NCBI GenBank assembly: GCA_905182455.1
Contig: CAJJBJ010000004.1
Location: 102,646-166,645 of the forward strand
Length of the DNA stretch: 64,000 nt
Source of the DNA: an uncultured Planktomarina sp.
GTDB lineage: Bacteria; Pseudomonadota; Alphaproteobacteria; Rhodobacterales; Rhodobacteraceae
Reading direction: 5' to 3'
Part shown: one piece after another, positions 17,694-27,357 of the stretch
Numbering within the stretch: the stretch's first letter is position 1
How the letters are laid out: the number at the start of each line of letters is the position of its first letter
Made by a program: the position numbers and the translations under genes
Notes under the pieces: model-generated
The model's input: the letters and a program-made list of their open reading frames with translations, nothing else
The model's database searches: none
What the model was told of the DNA's origin: nothing

Positions 17694-19823
17694 TTCTTAC
17701 CGGTTAATATTCCAAATAACGTATCGAAGATCGTCGTGCCAGATTTGGTTTTCACAGCTGGCTCTATAGGCTCGAGTTGCTGTGAAATTTGAACCGGACC
17801 GCGCAGCATGGGCAGTGGACCCGGTGCGGATTGATTGGTGATTGCAATCATTGTCTCGCGCCAAATATCCGTTGGGATGCCGCCACCGGTCACACCTTTC
17901 AGCGGCGTATTATCGTCATAGCCCATCCAAACACCCACTACGAATTCTGAGGTGAAGCCAATGAACCATGCATCACGAGCGGCTTGGGTGGTGCCCGTCT
18001 TGCCTGCGATTTCAACACCTTCAATCTTGGCTCTTTGCCCGGTGCCGCTTTGGACAACTTCATACATCATATAGGTAAGGGCTTGGGCCGCCTTTGTATC
18101 GATAACCCTTTCGCCGATGCCGCCCGCGCGCCCTGCAAGGGGTTCGGTATCGCCCAGAAGTTTGATCTGCTCCAAGCCGTAAGGCCGTACCGATGAGCCG
18201 CCGTTCAATATTCCCGCATAGGCACCCGTCATTTCGATCAATGTGCTTTCTGATGCTCCGAGCGCCAAAGCTGGCCCGGCGGCCAATTCATTGGCGATGC
18301 CAAAATCTGTTGCCACTTTGCGTACCAGATCACGGCCGACGTGCTCAGAGATCTTGATGGCAGGAATGTTCAAGGATTCGGCCAAAGCTCGGGTGAAGGT
18401 TACATCGCCGGCAAATTGATTGTTGTAATTGGTCGGACTCCAAGCACCGGAGCCTGCAATGTTATAGGTGATAGGCTCATCGCGCACGATATCAAAGGGC
18501 GTGTAGCCAAGCTCAAGAGCCGTGGCATAGACGAATGGTTTGAAGGCTGATCCGGTTTGCCGTTTGGCTTGTGTTGCGCGGTTGAAGGCGCCTGTGGTTC
18601 GGGTGTTGCGACCGCCAATCATCGCGCGCACTGCGCCATCAGCGCTCATAACTACCACGGCCACTTGGGCTTTAGAACTTTCGTCAATCTTGTCTGTCAA
18701 ATATGGAACGTACCGCCTGTTCGGTTGCCGTTTGGATGTTTTGATCCAGCGTTGTGTTGATCAACACGTCTTCTGTGGTGTTGCGCGTGAAAAACTCAGG
18801 TCCAGAGGCCATCACCCAATCGGCAAAATATCCCCCCGCTCGATCTGTTGCGGCAGCAGTCAGGGTTGCGGGTTGAGCGATTGAGGAAGTGGCCTCAGCT
18901 TTGGACAGGTAGTTTTCCTGCTGCATTAGGCCGATTACAATGGCTGCACGTGCCTGTGCACCGGCCAAATTGTCGGTGGGGGCAAGGCGTGAAGGGGCTT
19001 TCAGCAATCCCGCCATCATGGCAGCTTCAGCGGCATTCACCTGTGTCGCTGACTTGCCAAAATAGCGTTGTGCTGCGGCTTCAAAACCGCGGGCACCCGC
19101 GCCAAGAAATGTACGGTTTAGGTAAATAGTGAGGATTTCATCCTTTGAAAACTTCACCTCCATCGCTAGGGCGAAAGTGGCCTCTTTGATCTTGCGCCAC
19201 AGGGTGGAGCGTCGGCACTCACGCTCATAGTTACGTTCAGATTTCCAGAGGTCTGGATCATAGTTCACGCCAAGGCAGATCAATTTGGCGGTTTGTTGGG
19301 TAATGGTCGACCCACCATTGCCGGATAGTGGCCCACGACCCGCGCGCAGGTTGATGCGCACGGCAGAGGCCACACCGCGCGGGCTCAGCCCGAAGTGACG
19401 GTAAAATCTGCGATCTTCAGTGGCCACAACCGCATTCTTAAGGAAAGGTGACACGGTTTGTGCGGTGACAATGCCACCGAATTGATCGCCACGCCATGCG
19501 AAGACAGCGCCATTGCGGTCCATCAATGTGACAGAGCCTTTGGCCCGACCGTCCACTAGAGCGCTGACCTCCGGCAGATTGGCCGCGAAATAAGCGACCC
19601 CAAGACCCACCAGCAAGAATATAACCAGCCCCAAACGCCACGCCATCGCCCAAATCATCCGAAAAGGCAGCAAGAAGGCCCGCCACAAAGCTGCACGCAG
19701 TCTGGAAAACCGCTTCGGAGCAGGCTTTTGCAGCGTTGCTTTGCGCTTGCGCGGTGAAGGGGAGGGTGGCGTTCGGCGATCTGCGGTAAGACGCTTTCGT
19801 GAGCCTGATTTTTTCTCTGCCAT
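17690..19823 (-). pseudogene. mrcA: Penicillin-binding protein 1A (class A), split by a frameshift
   Basis: The first frame, from ATG 19823, has a basic N-terminus, one membrane helix and the GT51 transglycosylase (VVATEDRRFYRHFGLSPRG, GGSTITQQTAKLICLG, FSKDEILTIYLNRTFLGAGARG), and stops at 18684-18686. The next frame continues with SADGAVRAMIGGR, the SxxK serine in TGSAFKPFVYAT, SLNIPAIKI and KTGTT (AGKTGTTQAARDAWF) of the transpeptidase, to 17690. One extra base in GTCTGTC (18692-18698) restores the register F-x-x-K expected from relatives. It synthesises peptidoglycan. It is essential or near-essential in many bacteria, so a base-calling error is a serious alternative. Confidence 0.9.
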
Positions 19824-19933
19824 ATACCTGTTCGATTTTGCCCTTTGTGGCGCAAGGTAGCGCGCAATTTTGGGATTGTTGAGCATTGTTTCGCATGATC
19901 GGCGATTCTTTACCATCTCAAGCAGAGCTGGAG

Positions 19934-19958
19934 ATTAAAATGGCGCCCAAAGGCGCCA
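19934..19958 (-). terminator. Rho-independent terminator after the aminotransferase gene
   Basis: On the minus strand a TGGCGCC / GGCGCCA stem (7 bp, 4-base loop, 19958-19941) is followed by TTTTAAT. It lies 40 bases past the aminotransferase stop at 19998 and upstream of mrcA, so it should separate the two units. Confidence 0.75.
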
Positions 19959-19997
19959 GATTACATGTCACAACTGTGAAGGCCGCAGCACAACGGC

Positions 19998-21183
19998 CTA
20001 TTTGGTGGTCTGAGCCAGCGCGTTGGCCAAAATTGGAACTGTCTGAGCATTCAAGCCAGCGATATTGATCCGACTGTCACCAATCATGTAGATGCCAAAA
20101 TCAGTGCGAATTGTTTCGACGGCTTCTGCCGATACGCCCAAACGAGAGAACATCCCGCGATGGGTGGCTAGAAAATCAAACCGATCTGAATTTGTCCGTT
20201 GGCGAAGCTCATCCGACAGATGTTGGCGCAGGCCCAGCATGCCGAGGCGGGTTTGCTCAAGCTCGGTGGCCCAAGTGGAGCGCAGGCTGTCGTCGCCCAA
20301 GATCATGGTCACTAGACGCGCGCCGTGATCTGGTGGGAAAGAGAAGTTTTGCCGGTTCAAAAATGCCATATTGTCTTGGGTTACGGCTTGCAGTGAGGCA
20401 CTGGGCGAGATTGCCATCAAGATGCCTGTGCGTTCGCGGTAGATGCCAAAGTTCTTTGAACAGCTGGCGGCGATTAGGCATTCAGGTAACTGGCTGGCAA
20501 TTTTGCGTGTAAAGCGGGCGTCTTCGTCTAGACCATCGCCGAAGCCTTGATAGGCAATGTCGACAAATGGGATCGCGCCGGAGGTAGCCAGTGCTGCAAT
20601 GATTTGATCTTCTTGCTCTGATGTCAGGTTCGCGCCTGTAGGATTGTGGCAGCAGCCATGCAAAAGCACCACGTCGCCCGCAGGGATCGCTTTGATATCT
20701 GCCAACATGCCATCGAAATCCACGGCGCCGTTTTCAGCATCAAAATAGCGGTATTCAGCCAAGGTCATGCCCAGATATTTTACAATCGAGGGGTGGTTCG
20801 GCCAAGTGGGGTTGGACAGCCAAACCGTGGTCTTTGGAGAGGCGATTTTGATCAGCTCTAAAGCTTGACGTACAGCGCCGGTACCGCCGGGCGTGGCTAC
20901 AGCTGACAGGCGGTCCGCAGATACGGCCCCGTCCAATACCAAGTCATACATGGCCGCCGAGAATGCTCGGATCACCCGCAAGGCCAACGTATGACTTAGT
21001 TTCTTGCACCTGCCAAAGCAGCTGTTCGGCTGATTTGATGGCCCGCATGATTGGCGTGGCGCCGGTGGCATCTTTGTACACGCCGACACCGAGGTCAATT
21101 TTATCTAGCCGAGGGTCGGCCCGATAGGCGCCCATAAGGGCAAGAATTTTGTCTTGAGGTTGTGCGGTAAGGTTGCTGAGCAT
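19998..21183 (-). pseudogene. Aromatic/aspartate aminotransferase (class I, PLP), split by a frameshift
   Basis: The first frame from ATG 21183 (MLSNLTAQPQDKILALMGAY, KIDLGVGVYKDATGATPIM) reaches YVGLAGDP and then stops. The following frame carries the rest: AFSAAMYDLVLDG, ATPGGTGAVRQALELI, WLSNPTWPNHPSI, LLHGCCHNPTGANLT and the PLP-lysine region CSKNFGIYRERTG. One extra base at about 20964-20970 joins GDP to AFS, which fits the family pattern. It transfers amino groups among aspartate, aromatic amino acids and 2-oxo acids. Downstream of sseA with TGATG overlap, so cotranscribed. Gene name tyrB or aspC is not resolved. Confidence 0.9.
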
Positions 21184-22040
21184 CAGCTATCTCCAGTGGC
21201 GACATTAAGGGTTGGGAATTGGCCCCATTCGGTCCAGCTTCCATCATACAGGGAATGGTCTTTCTTACCGATGCGCTCCAGCGCCAAAGACAAGACCGCA
21301 GCTGTCACACCTGAGCCGCAGGTTGTGATCGCAGGCTTTGATAGATCCACGCCAGCTTTTTGAAACTCACCGGCCATTTCGGGGATGGTTTTCATGGTGT
21401 GGTCACCATTGAGCAATTGGGTGAACGGCAGATTTTTTGAGCCTGGAATATGGCCTGCGCGCAAACCTTGGCGCGGTTCAGGGGCTTCCCCCCGAAAACG
21501 CGCAGCGGCACGGGCGTCAATGATTTCATGATCCCGCAGTTTGGCGGCATGGGCCACTTGCGTCACGTCGCGCACCATATGCGGTTGCGGTTGCGCTGTC
21601 ATATGACGGTCGCGGATCACAGGGGCAGCGGTCTCAATTGTGTTGCCTTCGGCGATCCATTTGGGCAAGCCGCCGTCTAGCACCGCGATAGCCTCATGAC
21701 CCATCATTCGAAACAGCCACCAAACCCGCGCAGCGGAAAACAGGCCTTTGCTGTCGTACACCACGATCTGATGGCCGTCACCCACACCCAAGGCACGCAC
21801 GCGCGACATGAATTTCTCAACAGGTGGCACCATATGCGGAAGGGCTGAGCGATGATCAGAGATATCATCAATGTCAAAAAACCGCGCAGTCGGGATATGG
21901 CCAAGTGCAAACTCTGCGGCCGGATCACGGTTCTCAGTGGGCAGATGCCAACTGGCATCCAAGACCCGCAAGTCTGGATGTTTCAAATTTGCTTTGAGCC
22001 AATTTGTCGAAACAAGTGTTTTTGGATCGTCTTGTACCAT
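21183..22040 (-). CDS. sseA: 3-mercaptopyruvate sulfurtransferase
   Basis: 285 residues with two rhodanese domains. The second carries the active-site cysteine in ITTCGSGVTAAVL, the CG[S/T]G[V/T] loop typical of mercaptopyruvate rather than thiosulfate sulfurtransferases. The N-terminal domain has VLDASWHLP and ARFFDIDDISD. It moves sulfur from 3-mercaptopyruvate to thiols or cyanide. Its stop shares one base with the aminotransferase start (TGATG), and cysteine transamination yields mercaptopyruvate, so the pairing makes biochemical sense. Confidence 0.93.
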   Translation of the reverse strand: MVQDDPKTLVSTNWLKANLKHPDLRVLDASWHLPTENRDPAAEFALGHIPTARFFDIDDISDHRSALPHMVPPVEKFMSRVRALGVGDGHQIVVYDSKGLFSAARVWWLFRMMGHEAIAVLDGGLPKWIAEGNTIETAAPVIRDRHMTAQPQPHMVRDVTQVAHAAKLRDHEIIDARAAARFRGEAPEPRQGLRAGHIPGSKNLPFTQLLNGDHTMKTIPEMAGEFQKAGVDLSKPAITTCGSGVTAAVLSLALERIGKKDHSLYDGSWTEWGQFPTLNVATGDS

Positions 22041-22076
22041 GCAGCCCCCTTGGGATCACCTCGGATTTAGCGGGGC

Positions 22077-22106
22077 TGGGGCAACAAAACAAGAGGGATT
22101 GCCCCA
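22077..22106. terminator. Possible hairpin terminator between smpB and sseA
   Basis: An 8-bp stem, TGGGGCAA and TTGCCCCA, with a 14-base loop, 50 bases after the smpB stop on the minus strand. No U-run follows, so terminator function is uncertain. Confidence 0.3.
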
Positions 22107-22157
22107 AGGTTTCGTGAATGATCATGCTGGGTGGTTTGAATGGTACAAATGACGGGG

Positions 22158-22634
22158 TCACATGCCCTGTTTCAAAAGTCTCTGCTTTTGACGTCCCCAA
22201 TCGCGCTTGGCCTCAGTGGCGCGTTTGTCGTGGTTCTTTTTGCCCTTGGCGATGCCCAATTTTATTTTGACCCGGCCAACATGGTTAAAATACATTACCA
22301 AAGGAACAAGGGTCATGCCCTCGCGTTGGGTGGAGTTCCATAGCCGTGAGAGCTCGCGCTTGGACACCAGCAATTTACGCCGACGTTTTTCCACATGTCC
22401 CCAAGTTTTGGCTTGCTCATAGGGGGCGATGTAGGAATTTATCAACCACAGTTCGCCCTCTTCTACGGCAGCATAGCTTTCAGCGATATTGCCAGAAATT
22501 TCACGCAGAGATTTGACCTCAGAGCCCATGAGCATGACGCCGCATTCAATATCGCTTTCAATTGCATAATCATACCGCGCGCGGCGATATTCAGCGATGA
22601 TTCGATAATTGGGATCTGATTTTGTATTGACCAT
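22158..22634 (-). CDS. smpB: SsrA-binding protein
   Basis: 158 residues from ATG 22634 ([20 protein letters not shown]). Conserved SmpB features are present: [41 protein letters not shown] and the C-terminal basic tail [18 protein letters not shown] that enters the ribosomal A site. With tmRNA it rescues stalled ribosomes. The tmRNA gene is not in this window. Upstream in-frame codons exist but are not family-like. Confidence 0.95.
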   Translation of the reverse strand: MVNTKSDPNYRIIAEYRRARYDYAIESDIECGVMLMGSEVKSLREISGNIAESYAAVEEGELWLINSYIAPYEQAKTWGHVEKRRRKLLVSKRELSRLWNSTQREGMTLVPLVMYFNHVGRVKIKLGIAKGKKNHDKRATEAKRDWGRQKQRLLKQGM

Positions 22635-22758
22635 AGTGGGGTATATATATGGTGACCAAGGAGCCTTGCCAATGGGTCCGATCGAGTTATCACAATTGAG
22701 CGGCACAAATTGAGACGATATCTAAACTGTTCGGATCAAATGCTATGGTGAGAAGTTT

Positions 22759-22784
22759 GGGCCGGGTGTATGAGCGCCCAGCCC
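22759..22784 (-). terminator. Possible hairpin after dapA
   Basis: Minus-strand stem GGGCTGGG / CCCGGCCC (one G-U pair, about 10-base loop) beginning 9 bases after the dapA stop. The sequence beyond is not U-rich, so this may be a weak or Rho-assisted terminator. Confidence 0.3.
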
Positions 22785-22792
22785 GATCCAAA

Positions 22793-23665
22793 TCAGTTGA
22801 TCAAGCCTGCGTGGCGTAAAGCGGAATCCATCGTGGCCTTTGCTTCATCGGTGAGACCGACCAAAGGCGAGCGTACCTCTTCAGAGCATAGGCCCAGCTT
22901 TGACAGCCCGTATTTCGCGCTGACCAAGCCTGGTTCCTGGAATGTAGCGAGGTGCAGGGGCATCAATTTGTCGGTAATTTTAAGTGCTGTGGCATAGTCA
23001 CCCGCGAGGGTTGCCTCTTGCATTTGCGCGCAAAGGGCCGGGGCCATATTTGCGGTGACCGAGATGCAACCAATGCCGCCATGGGCGTTAAACCCAAGTG
23101 CTGTTGCATCTTCGCCCGACAGCTGAATGAAGTTTTTACCACAGCTAAGGCGTTGTTTTGGAACGCGAGATAAATCTCCCGTTGCATCCTTCACGCCAAT
23201 AATGTGCTTGTGCTGGGCCAATTCGCCCATAGTTTCAACACTCATATCAACGGCGGATCTGCCGGGGATATTATAGATGATCACATCCATGCCACAATCG
23301 GCTGCGGCCAAGAAGTGGGCTTTCAGCCCGGCCTGAGTAGGTTTGTTGTAATAGGGCGTAACCACCAATGCGGCGGTTGCGCCGGCCTCTTTGGCCGCCT
23401 TGACCAGACGCACGGTTTCATCTGTGTTGTTAGAGCCTGCGCCCGCGATGACCGGTACACGACCCGCGGCTTGGTCCACGACAATTTCAACAACCAAGTC
23501 ATGCTCTTCATGGGTGAGTGTCGGGCTTTCGCCAGTCGTCCCCACAGGCACCAGCCCATGGCTCCCTTGGTCAATATGCCAATCTACAAGTTTCTTGAGT
23601 GCAGCTATATCCACTTTGCCGTTCGTAAACGGCGTGACAAGTGCAGGCAAAGATCCTGTAATCAT
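22793..23665 (-). CDS. dapA: 4-hydroxy-tetrahydrodipicolinate synthase
   Basis: 290 residues from ATG 23665, preceded by AAGGAAG. It condenses pyruvate with aspartate semialdehyde, the committed step to diaminopimelate and lysine. Family motifs: [14 protein letters not shown] near residue 44, the tyrosine region TPYYNKPTQ and the Schiff-base lysine in [12 protein letters not shown] longer start 24 bases upstream exists but lacks support. Its product feeds peptidoglycan, fitting the envelope theme of this part of the window. Confidence 0.95.
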   Translation of the reverse strand: MITGSLPALVTPFTNGKVDIAALKKLVDWHIDQGSHGLVPVGTTGESPTLTHEEHDLVVEIVVDQAAGRVPVIAGAGSNNTDETVRLVKAAKEAGATAALVVTPYYNKPTQAGLKAHFLAAADCGMDVIIYNIPGRSAVDMSVETMGELAQHKHIIGVKDATGDLSRVPKQRLSCGKNFIQLSGEDATALGFNAHGGIGCISVTANMAPALCAQMQEATLAGDYATALKITDKLMPLHLATFQEPGLVSAKYGLSKLGLCSEEVRSPLVGLTDEAKATMDSALRHAGLIN

Positions 23666-23787
23666 AGCGCTTCCTTTCAAGTGGGGCATGATCGCCCGAG
23701 GTTCAGTCGGCGGACCCTAGCTTGCTCAGTAAGATTTGCCAAGATTTGCGATTGAAAGTTTTTGCTACAAAGCGCAGGTTTGTAGCG

Positions 23788-25788
23788 ATGAAAATTTTCC
23801 TTTCTCTTTTGATGTCATTTTTTATTGGCAGTCCAGTTGTGGCGCAAAATGCTGTGGCCTCGGATGCTTTACGCGCTGCCTATTCTGCTAAGGAAAAAGG
23901 AAATTGGGAAGAGGCGCTTCGCCTTGTGCGTCCAGCGGGGGACGTCGGAGTTGACCTGATCGAATGGGATAGGTTGCGTGCCGGCAAGGGTGAGTTTGCC
24001 GCGACCACCGCGTTTTTGACGCGCAGGCCAGATTGGCCGGGTTTGCCCTATTTGCGCAAACGCTCTGAAATCACGATTGAGGCCGACGCACCGCCGAACG
24101 ATGTCGTTGCTTTTTTTGAAGGCCACCCGCCGGGCACCGCTCAGGGTTCTTTGCGATTGGCGCAGGCTTTAACCAAGCAAGGCCAATCCAAAGCAGCTCT
24201 TGCTGCGGCGCAATGGGGCTGGAGCAGTTTCAGCATGGACGAAGCATTGGAGCAAGAATTCCAAGATAGCTTTGGCGCTGATTTAACCTCCATGCACGTA
24301 GCGCGTTTGGATATGCTGCTGTGGCAGGGGGCGACGTCATCAGCCGAAAGAATGCTGCCACGCGTAAACTCAGCGCAGGCAAACTTGGCAAAGGCCCGTT
24401 TGGCGTTGCAGAACAACGAAAATGGCGTGACTCGTTTGCTAGCAAATATTCCGCAAAGCTTAAAATCAGATCCCGGTTTGGCCTTCGATCGTTTTCAATG
24501 GCGTCTTGGACGTCAGCAAACACAGGGTGCCATCGAAATGCTTGCGGCCCAATCGACCTCAGCCATCACGTTGGGCCTACCTGAGAAATGGGCGGGGCGC
24601 CGGATGTCACTGGCCCGCGATTTGCTTTGGGATGAGAATTATCAAAGAGCCTATGACTTGGCTGCCAACCATCACTTAGATTTGGGTGATGACTATGCCG
24701 CTCTGGAATGGTTGGCGGGCTTTATCGCTTTGCGCAAACTGAAAAAACCAAAGCTGGCTTTGTCACATTTCAAACGCCATCAATCGGCGGTTGGCAGTGA
24801 AATCTCTCTTGGGCGTACGTATTATTGGCAGGGCCGGGCATTGAAGGCCATGGGGCAATCTGAGCCTGCCCAAATGGCCTTTGCCAATGGGGCGAAATAC
24901 CAAACGTCTTTTTATGGGCTGTTGGCTGCGGAAGAGGCAGGCCTGCCCATGCAAGCGGGCCTTGCGGGCAATGTGGTTGATCCGGATTGGCGTCAGGCAG
25001 ATTTTGTGAACTCCAGCGTGTTTAAAGCAGGCTTGTTGTTGATAAGTGTCGAGCGGTCCCGGTTTGGTGTGCGGTTTTTGACCCATTTGGCTGAGAGCCA
25101 AAGTCCCAAAGGTATGGCGCAGCTTGGTGGGATGGCGGAGGAGCTTGGCATTCCCTACCTTGAATTGATGCTGGGTAAACGCGCGTCGCGGTATGGCACG
25201 ATGATGGAGCGGCACTTTTATCCCCTGTCGCCGCTGTTGGTGCAAACGGATGAGGTTGCCCCTGAGCTGGCTTTGGCCATTGCGCGCCGTGAAAGTGAGT
25301 TTTTTGCAGGCGCAGTATCAGGTGTTGGGGCCTTAGGCTTGATGCAGGTTATGCCGCGCACAGCCAAGGAAATGGCCGGAAAATTGGGGCTGCGGTATTC
25401 GCGTAGCAAAATGCTAAAAGATCCTAAATTCAACGCCAAGATTGGCATCCGATATCTTGAGGAACTGACCGAGGAGTTTGGCAACAGCCCGGTGCATATC
25501 GCGGCTGCTTACAACGCTGGGCCTAGCCGTGCGCGCAATTGGACCGATAAGCTGGGGGATCCACGTTTGGGCAAAGTTGATGTCATAGATTGGATTGAGC
25601 AAATCCCATTCAACGAAACACGAAATTACGTGATGCGGGTGACCGAAAGTCTGCCAAATTATCGCGCCCGTTTGGCTGGACAGGCTGTGCCATTAAACTT
25701 TTTGGCTGAGCTGAAAGGCAATTACACAACCCCACCGGCCTTTGCAGCCCCTGCGATGTCCATGCGCCCGGTCAGTCGGTCTCAGTAA
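23788..25788 (+). CDS. slt: Soluble lytic murein transglycosylase
   Basis: 666 residues from ATG 23788, with a Sec signal (MKIFLSLLMSFFIGSPVVAQ). A long alpha-helical superhelical region (U and L domains, about residues 30-480) precedes the goose-lysozyme-like SLT domain. That domain has ARRESEFFAGAVSGVGALG, where the glutamate is catalytic, plus LMQVMPRTAKEMA and AAYNAGPSRARNW. It cleaves glycan strands to 1,6-anhydromuramyl products in the periplasm. Upstream in-frame codons would bury the signal peptide, so the later start is preferred. It overlaps the convergent EamA gene by 17 bases. Confidence 0.94.
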   Translation: MKIFLSLLMSFFIGSPVVAQNAVASDALRAAYSAKEKGNWEEALRLVRPAGDVGVDLIEWDRLRAGKGEFAATTAFLTRRPDWPGLPYLRKRSEITIEADAPPNDVVAFFEGHPPGTAQGSLRLAQALTKQGQSKAALAAAQWGWSSFSMDEALEQEFQDSFGADLTSMHVARLDMLLWQGATSSAERMLPRVNSAQANLAKARLALQNNENGVTRLLANIPQSLKSDPGLAFDRFQWRLGRQQTQGAIEMLAAQSTSAITLGLPEKWAGRRMSLARDLLWDENYQRAYDLAANHHLDLGDDYAALEWLAGFIALRKLKKPKLALSHFKRHQSAVGSEISLGRTYYWQGRALKAMGQSEPAQMAFANGAKYQTSFYGLLAAEEAGLPMQAGLAGNVVDPDWRQADFVNSSVFKAGLLLISVERSRFGVRFLTHLAESQSPKGMAQLGGMAEELGIPYLELMLGKRASRYGTMMERHFYPLSPLLVQTDEVAPELALAIARRESEFFAGAVSGVGALGLMQVMPRTAKEMAGKLGLRYSRSKMLKDPKFNAKIGIRYLEELTEEFGNSPVHIAAAYNAGPSRARNWTDKLGDPRLGKVDVIDWIEQIPFNETRNYVMRVTESLPNYRARLAGQAVPLNFLAELKGNYTTPPAFAAPAMSMRPVSRSQ

Positions 25789-26653
25789 GCGCCACTCTTG
25801 CGCGCCAGAGGGTGAACAGCCCGGCAGAGACCACAAGCACAGCTCCGATAGCCACATTGGGTTTGATCACTTCGCCAAAGACCAAGACGCCAATGGTGGA
25901 TCCAAAGACCAATTGCAAATAGGTAAAAGGCTGCACCGCGCTGGCTTCGGCCACTTCGTAGCAGCGGATCAGCAGCCAATGGCCGGTCGCGCCCGTGCAG
26001 CATAGGCAAAGCATTAAGACCCAATCAATGGCGGTCATATTTTCAAAATGAAACGCCCCAACCATTGTCATCACAATACAGCCCATCACGCCAGTCCAGA
26101 AAAAACTTGTGGCCGTGCTGTCCAAGCGGGCAACATAGCGGGTGAGCAGGCTGTAAAGTGCGAACATAAAGGCCGCCATCACTGGAATGATTGCATAGGG
26201 TGAAAAGACTCCCATTCCGGGTTTTAGGATGATCAACACGCCACAAAACCCAACGCCAATCGCCAGCCATCGTCGCCAGCCCACAGTTTCACCCAAGATT
26301 GGCCCGGATAATGCGGCAACAATCAATGTATAGGCGGAGAATATGGCGAGGCTTTCTACAAGCCCCAAAAAGGTAAACCCAGTCACCATCACGCTTATTT
26401 CTGTAGCCAAAAGTACGCCCCGAAACCCTTGCAAGAGGGGTTGCTTGGTGCGGGCCGCATTGCGCAAGCCACCGGCTTGTTTTGCTGAAACGGTCATCAC
26501 AAAAGCGGCAAAAAACCAGTAACGGACCATAACAACCATATAAACGTTATAGGCCGATGACAGATGCAGGCTCAGGCCGTCTTGAATGGCAAAGATCATC
26601 GTCGTCCCGACCATCAGCAAAACGCCAAGTTTTGTGTTGTTGCCTGCGCTCAT
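25772..26653 (-). CDS. EamA/DMT superfamily transporter
   Basis: 293 residues with about ten membrane helices in two EamA repeats. The first has MVGTTMIFAIQDGLSLHLSSA and ILGETVGWRRWLAIG; the second has TFLQLVFG-like YLQLVFGSTIGVLVFGE. RarD/YdcZ-type DMT proteins export amino acids or metabolites. The substrate is unknown. Its ATG overlaps the mnmD stop (ATGA), so it is cotranscribed downstream of mnmD. Confidence 0.87.
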   Translation of the reverse strand: MSAGNNTKLGVLLMVGTTMIFAIQDGLSLHLSSAYNVYMVVMVRYWFFAAFVMTVSAKQAGGLRNAARTKQPLLQGFRGVLLATEISVMVTGFTFLGLVESLAIFSAYTLIVAALSGPILGETVGWRRWLAIGVGFCGVLIILKPGMGVFSPYAIIPVMAAFMFALYSLLTRYVARLDSTATSFFWTGVMGCIVMTMVGAFHFENMTAIDWVLMLCLCCTGATGHWLLIRCYEVAEASAVQPFTYLQLVFGSTIGVLVFGEVIKPNVAIGAVLVVSAGLFTLWRARVALTETD

Positions 26654-27312
26654 AGTTTTATTCCTTGGGTCATATGTCTTTTGCGACCGAAGCCGGGGCC
26701 GCGGGTAATCTTAAAACCACCCTCTTGCAGGCCGCGACGCACAAAGCCCGCAGCGGTATAGGTGGCGCAGCTGCCGCCCGGGTTGGTGTGATGGGCCACT
26801 TCAGCCATAAGTGCGGGTTCCCAGAGCTCTGGATTTTTTGCGGGGGAAAACCCGTCCAAAAACCAAGCATCGGCGGCTTCGGCCCACTTGGGAAGGGTGT
26901 CACGCGCATCGCCCAAGATCAGCTGGAACTGCAAATCTGGTAGGGCGATCGTGCTGCCCCATCGTGGTGCGAGTTCTGCGGCCAGCTCTTGGAGTTGGGG
27001 AAAGGCTTCATGGGCCTTGATCATCTGCGCAGGATCGAGCGGGAAGGCCTCAAAGCTGGTGAAGTACAAAATGCCTTTTGCACCGGACTGTCGCCAAGCT
27101 ACCAGTGCAACCAAAAGGTTTAACCCGGTGCCAAATCCGAGCTCTGCAATGTGAAAGCCATCGGTAAATCGTGCTGGCAAGCCATTTCCGGACAGGAAAA
27201 CATGCTGGGTTTCGGCCAGACCATTGTCTACTGAGTAATATGGGTCGTCAAATTGTGTGGAGAAGGGGACGTTTGCACGCCATTCTATGTTATCAGGCTG
27301 GTGGTTGAGCAT
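26650..27312 (-). CDS. mnmD: tRNA 5-methylaminomethyl-2-thiouridine(34) methyltransferase (stand-alone MnmC1/MnmD)
   Basis: 220 residues matching the N-terminal methyltransferase half of E. coli MnmC: DDPYYSVDNGLAETQHVFL, AELGFGTGLNLLVAL (SAM site), FEAFPLDPAQM and WFLDGFSPAKNPELW. It methylates nm5U34 to mnm5U34 in wobble-modified tRNAs. In E. coli this domain is fused to the FAD-dependent deacylating domain; here a separate FAD gene lies divergently 45 bases away. Confidence 0.93.
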   Translation of the reverse strand: MLNHQPDNIEWRANVPFSTQFDDPYYSVDNGLAETQHVFLSGNGLPARFTDGFHIAELGFGTGLNLLVALVAWRQSGAKGILYFTSFEAFPLDPAQMIKAHEAFPQLQELAAELAPRWGSTIALPDLQFQLILGDARDTLPKWAEAADAWFLDGFSPAKNPELWEPALMAEVAHHTNPGGSCATYTAAGFVRRGLQEGGFKITRGPGFGRKRHMTQGIKL

Positions 27313-27357
27313 GGTCTACCCTAAGCATTTTTTAGACCATGCAGAAGGGCGAAGATT

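Noticed and set aside
16363..20970. Programmed frameshifting as the explanation for mlaA, mrcA and the aminotransferase
   Set aside because: No slippery heptamer or downstream structure was seen at the junctions, the genes are unrelated, and their relatives are read in one frame.
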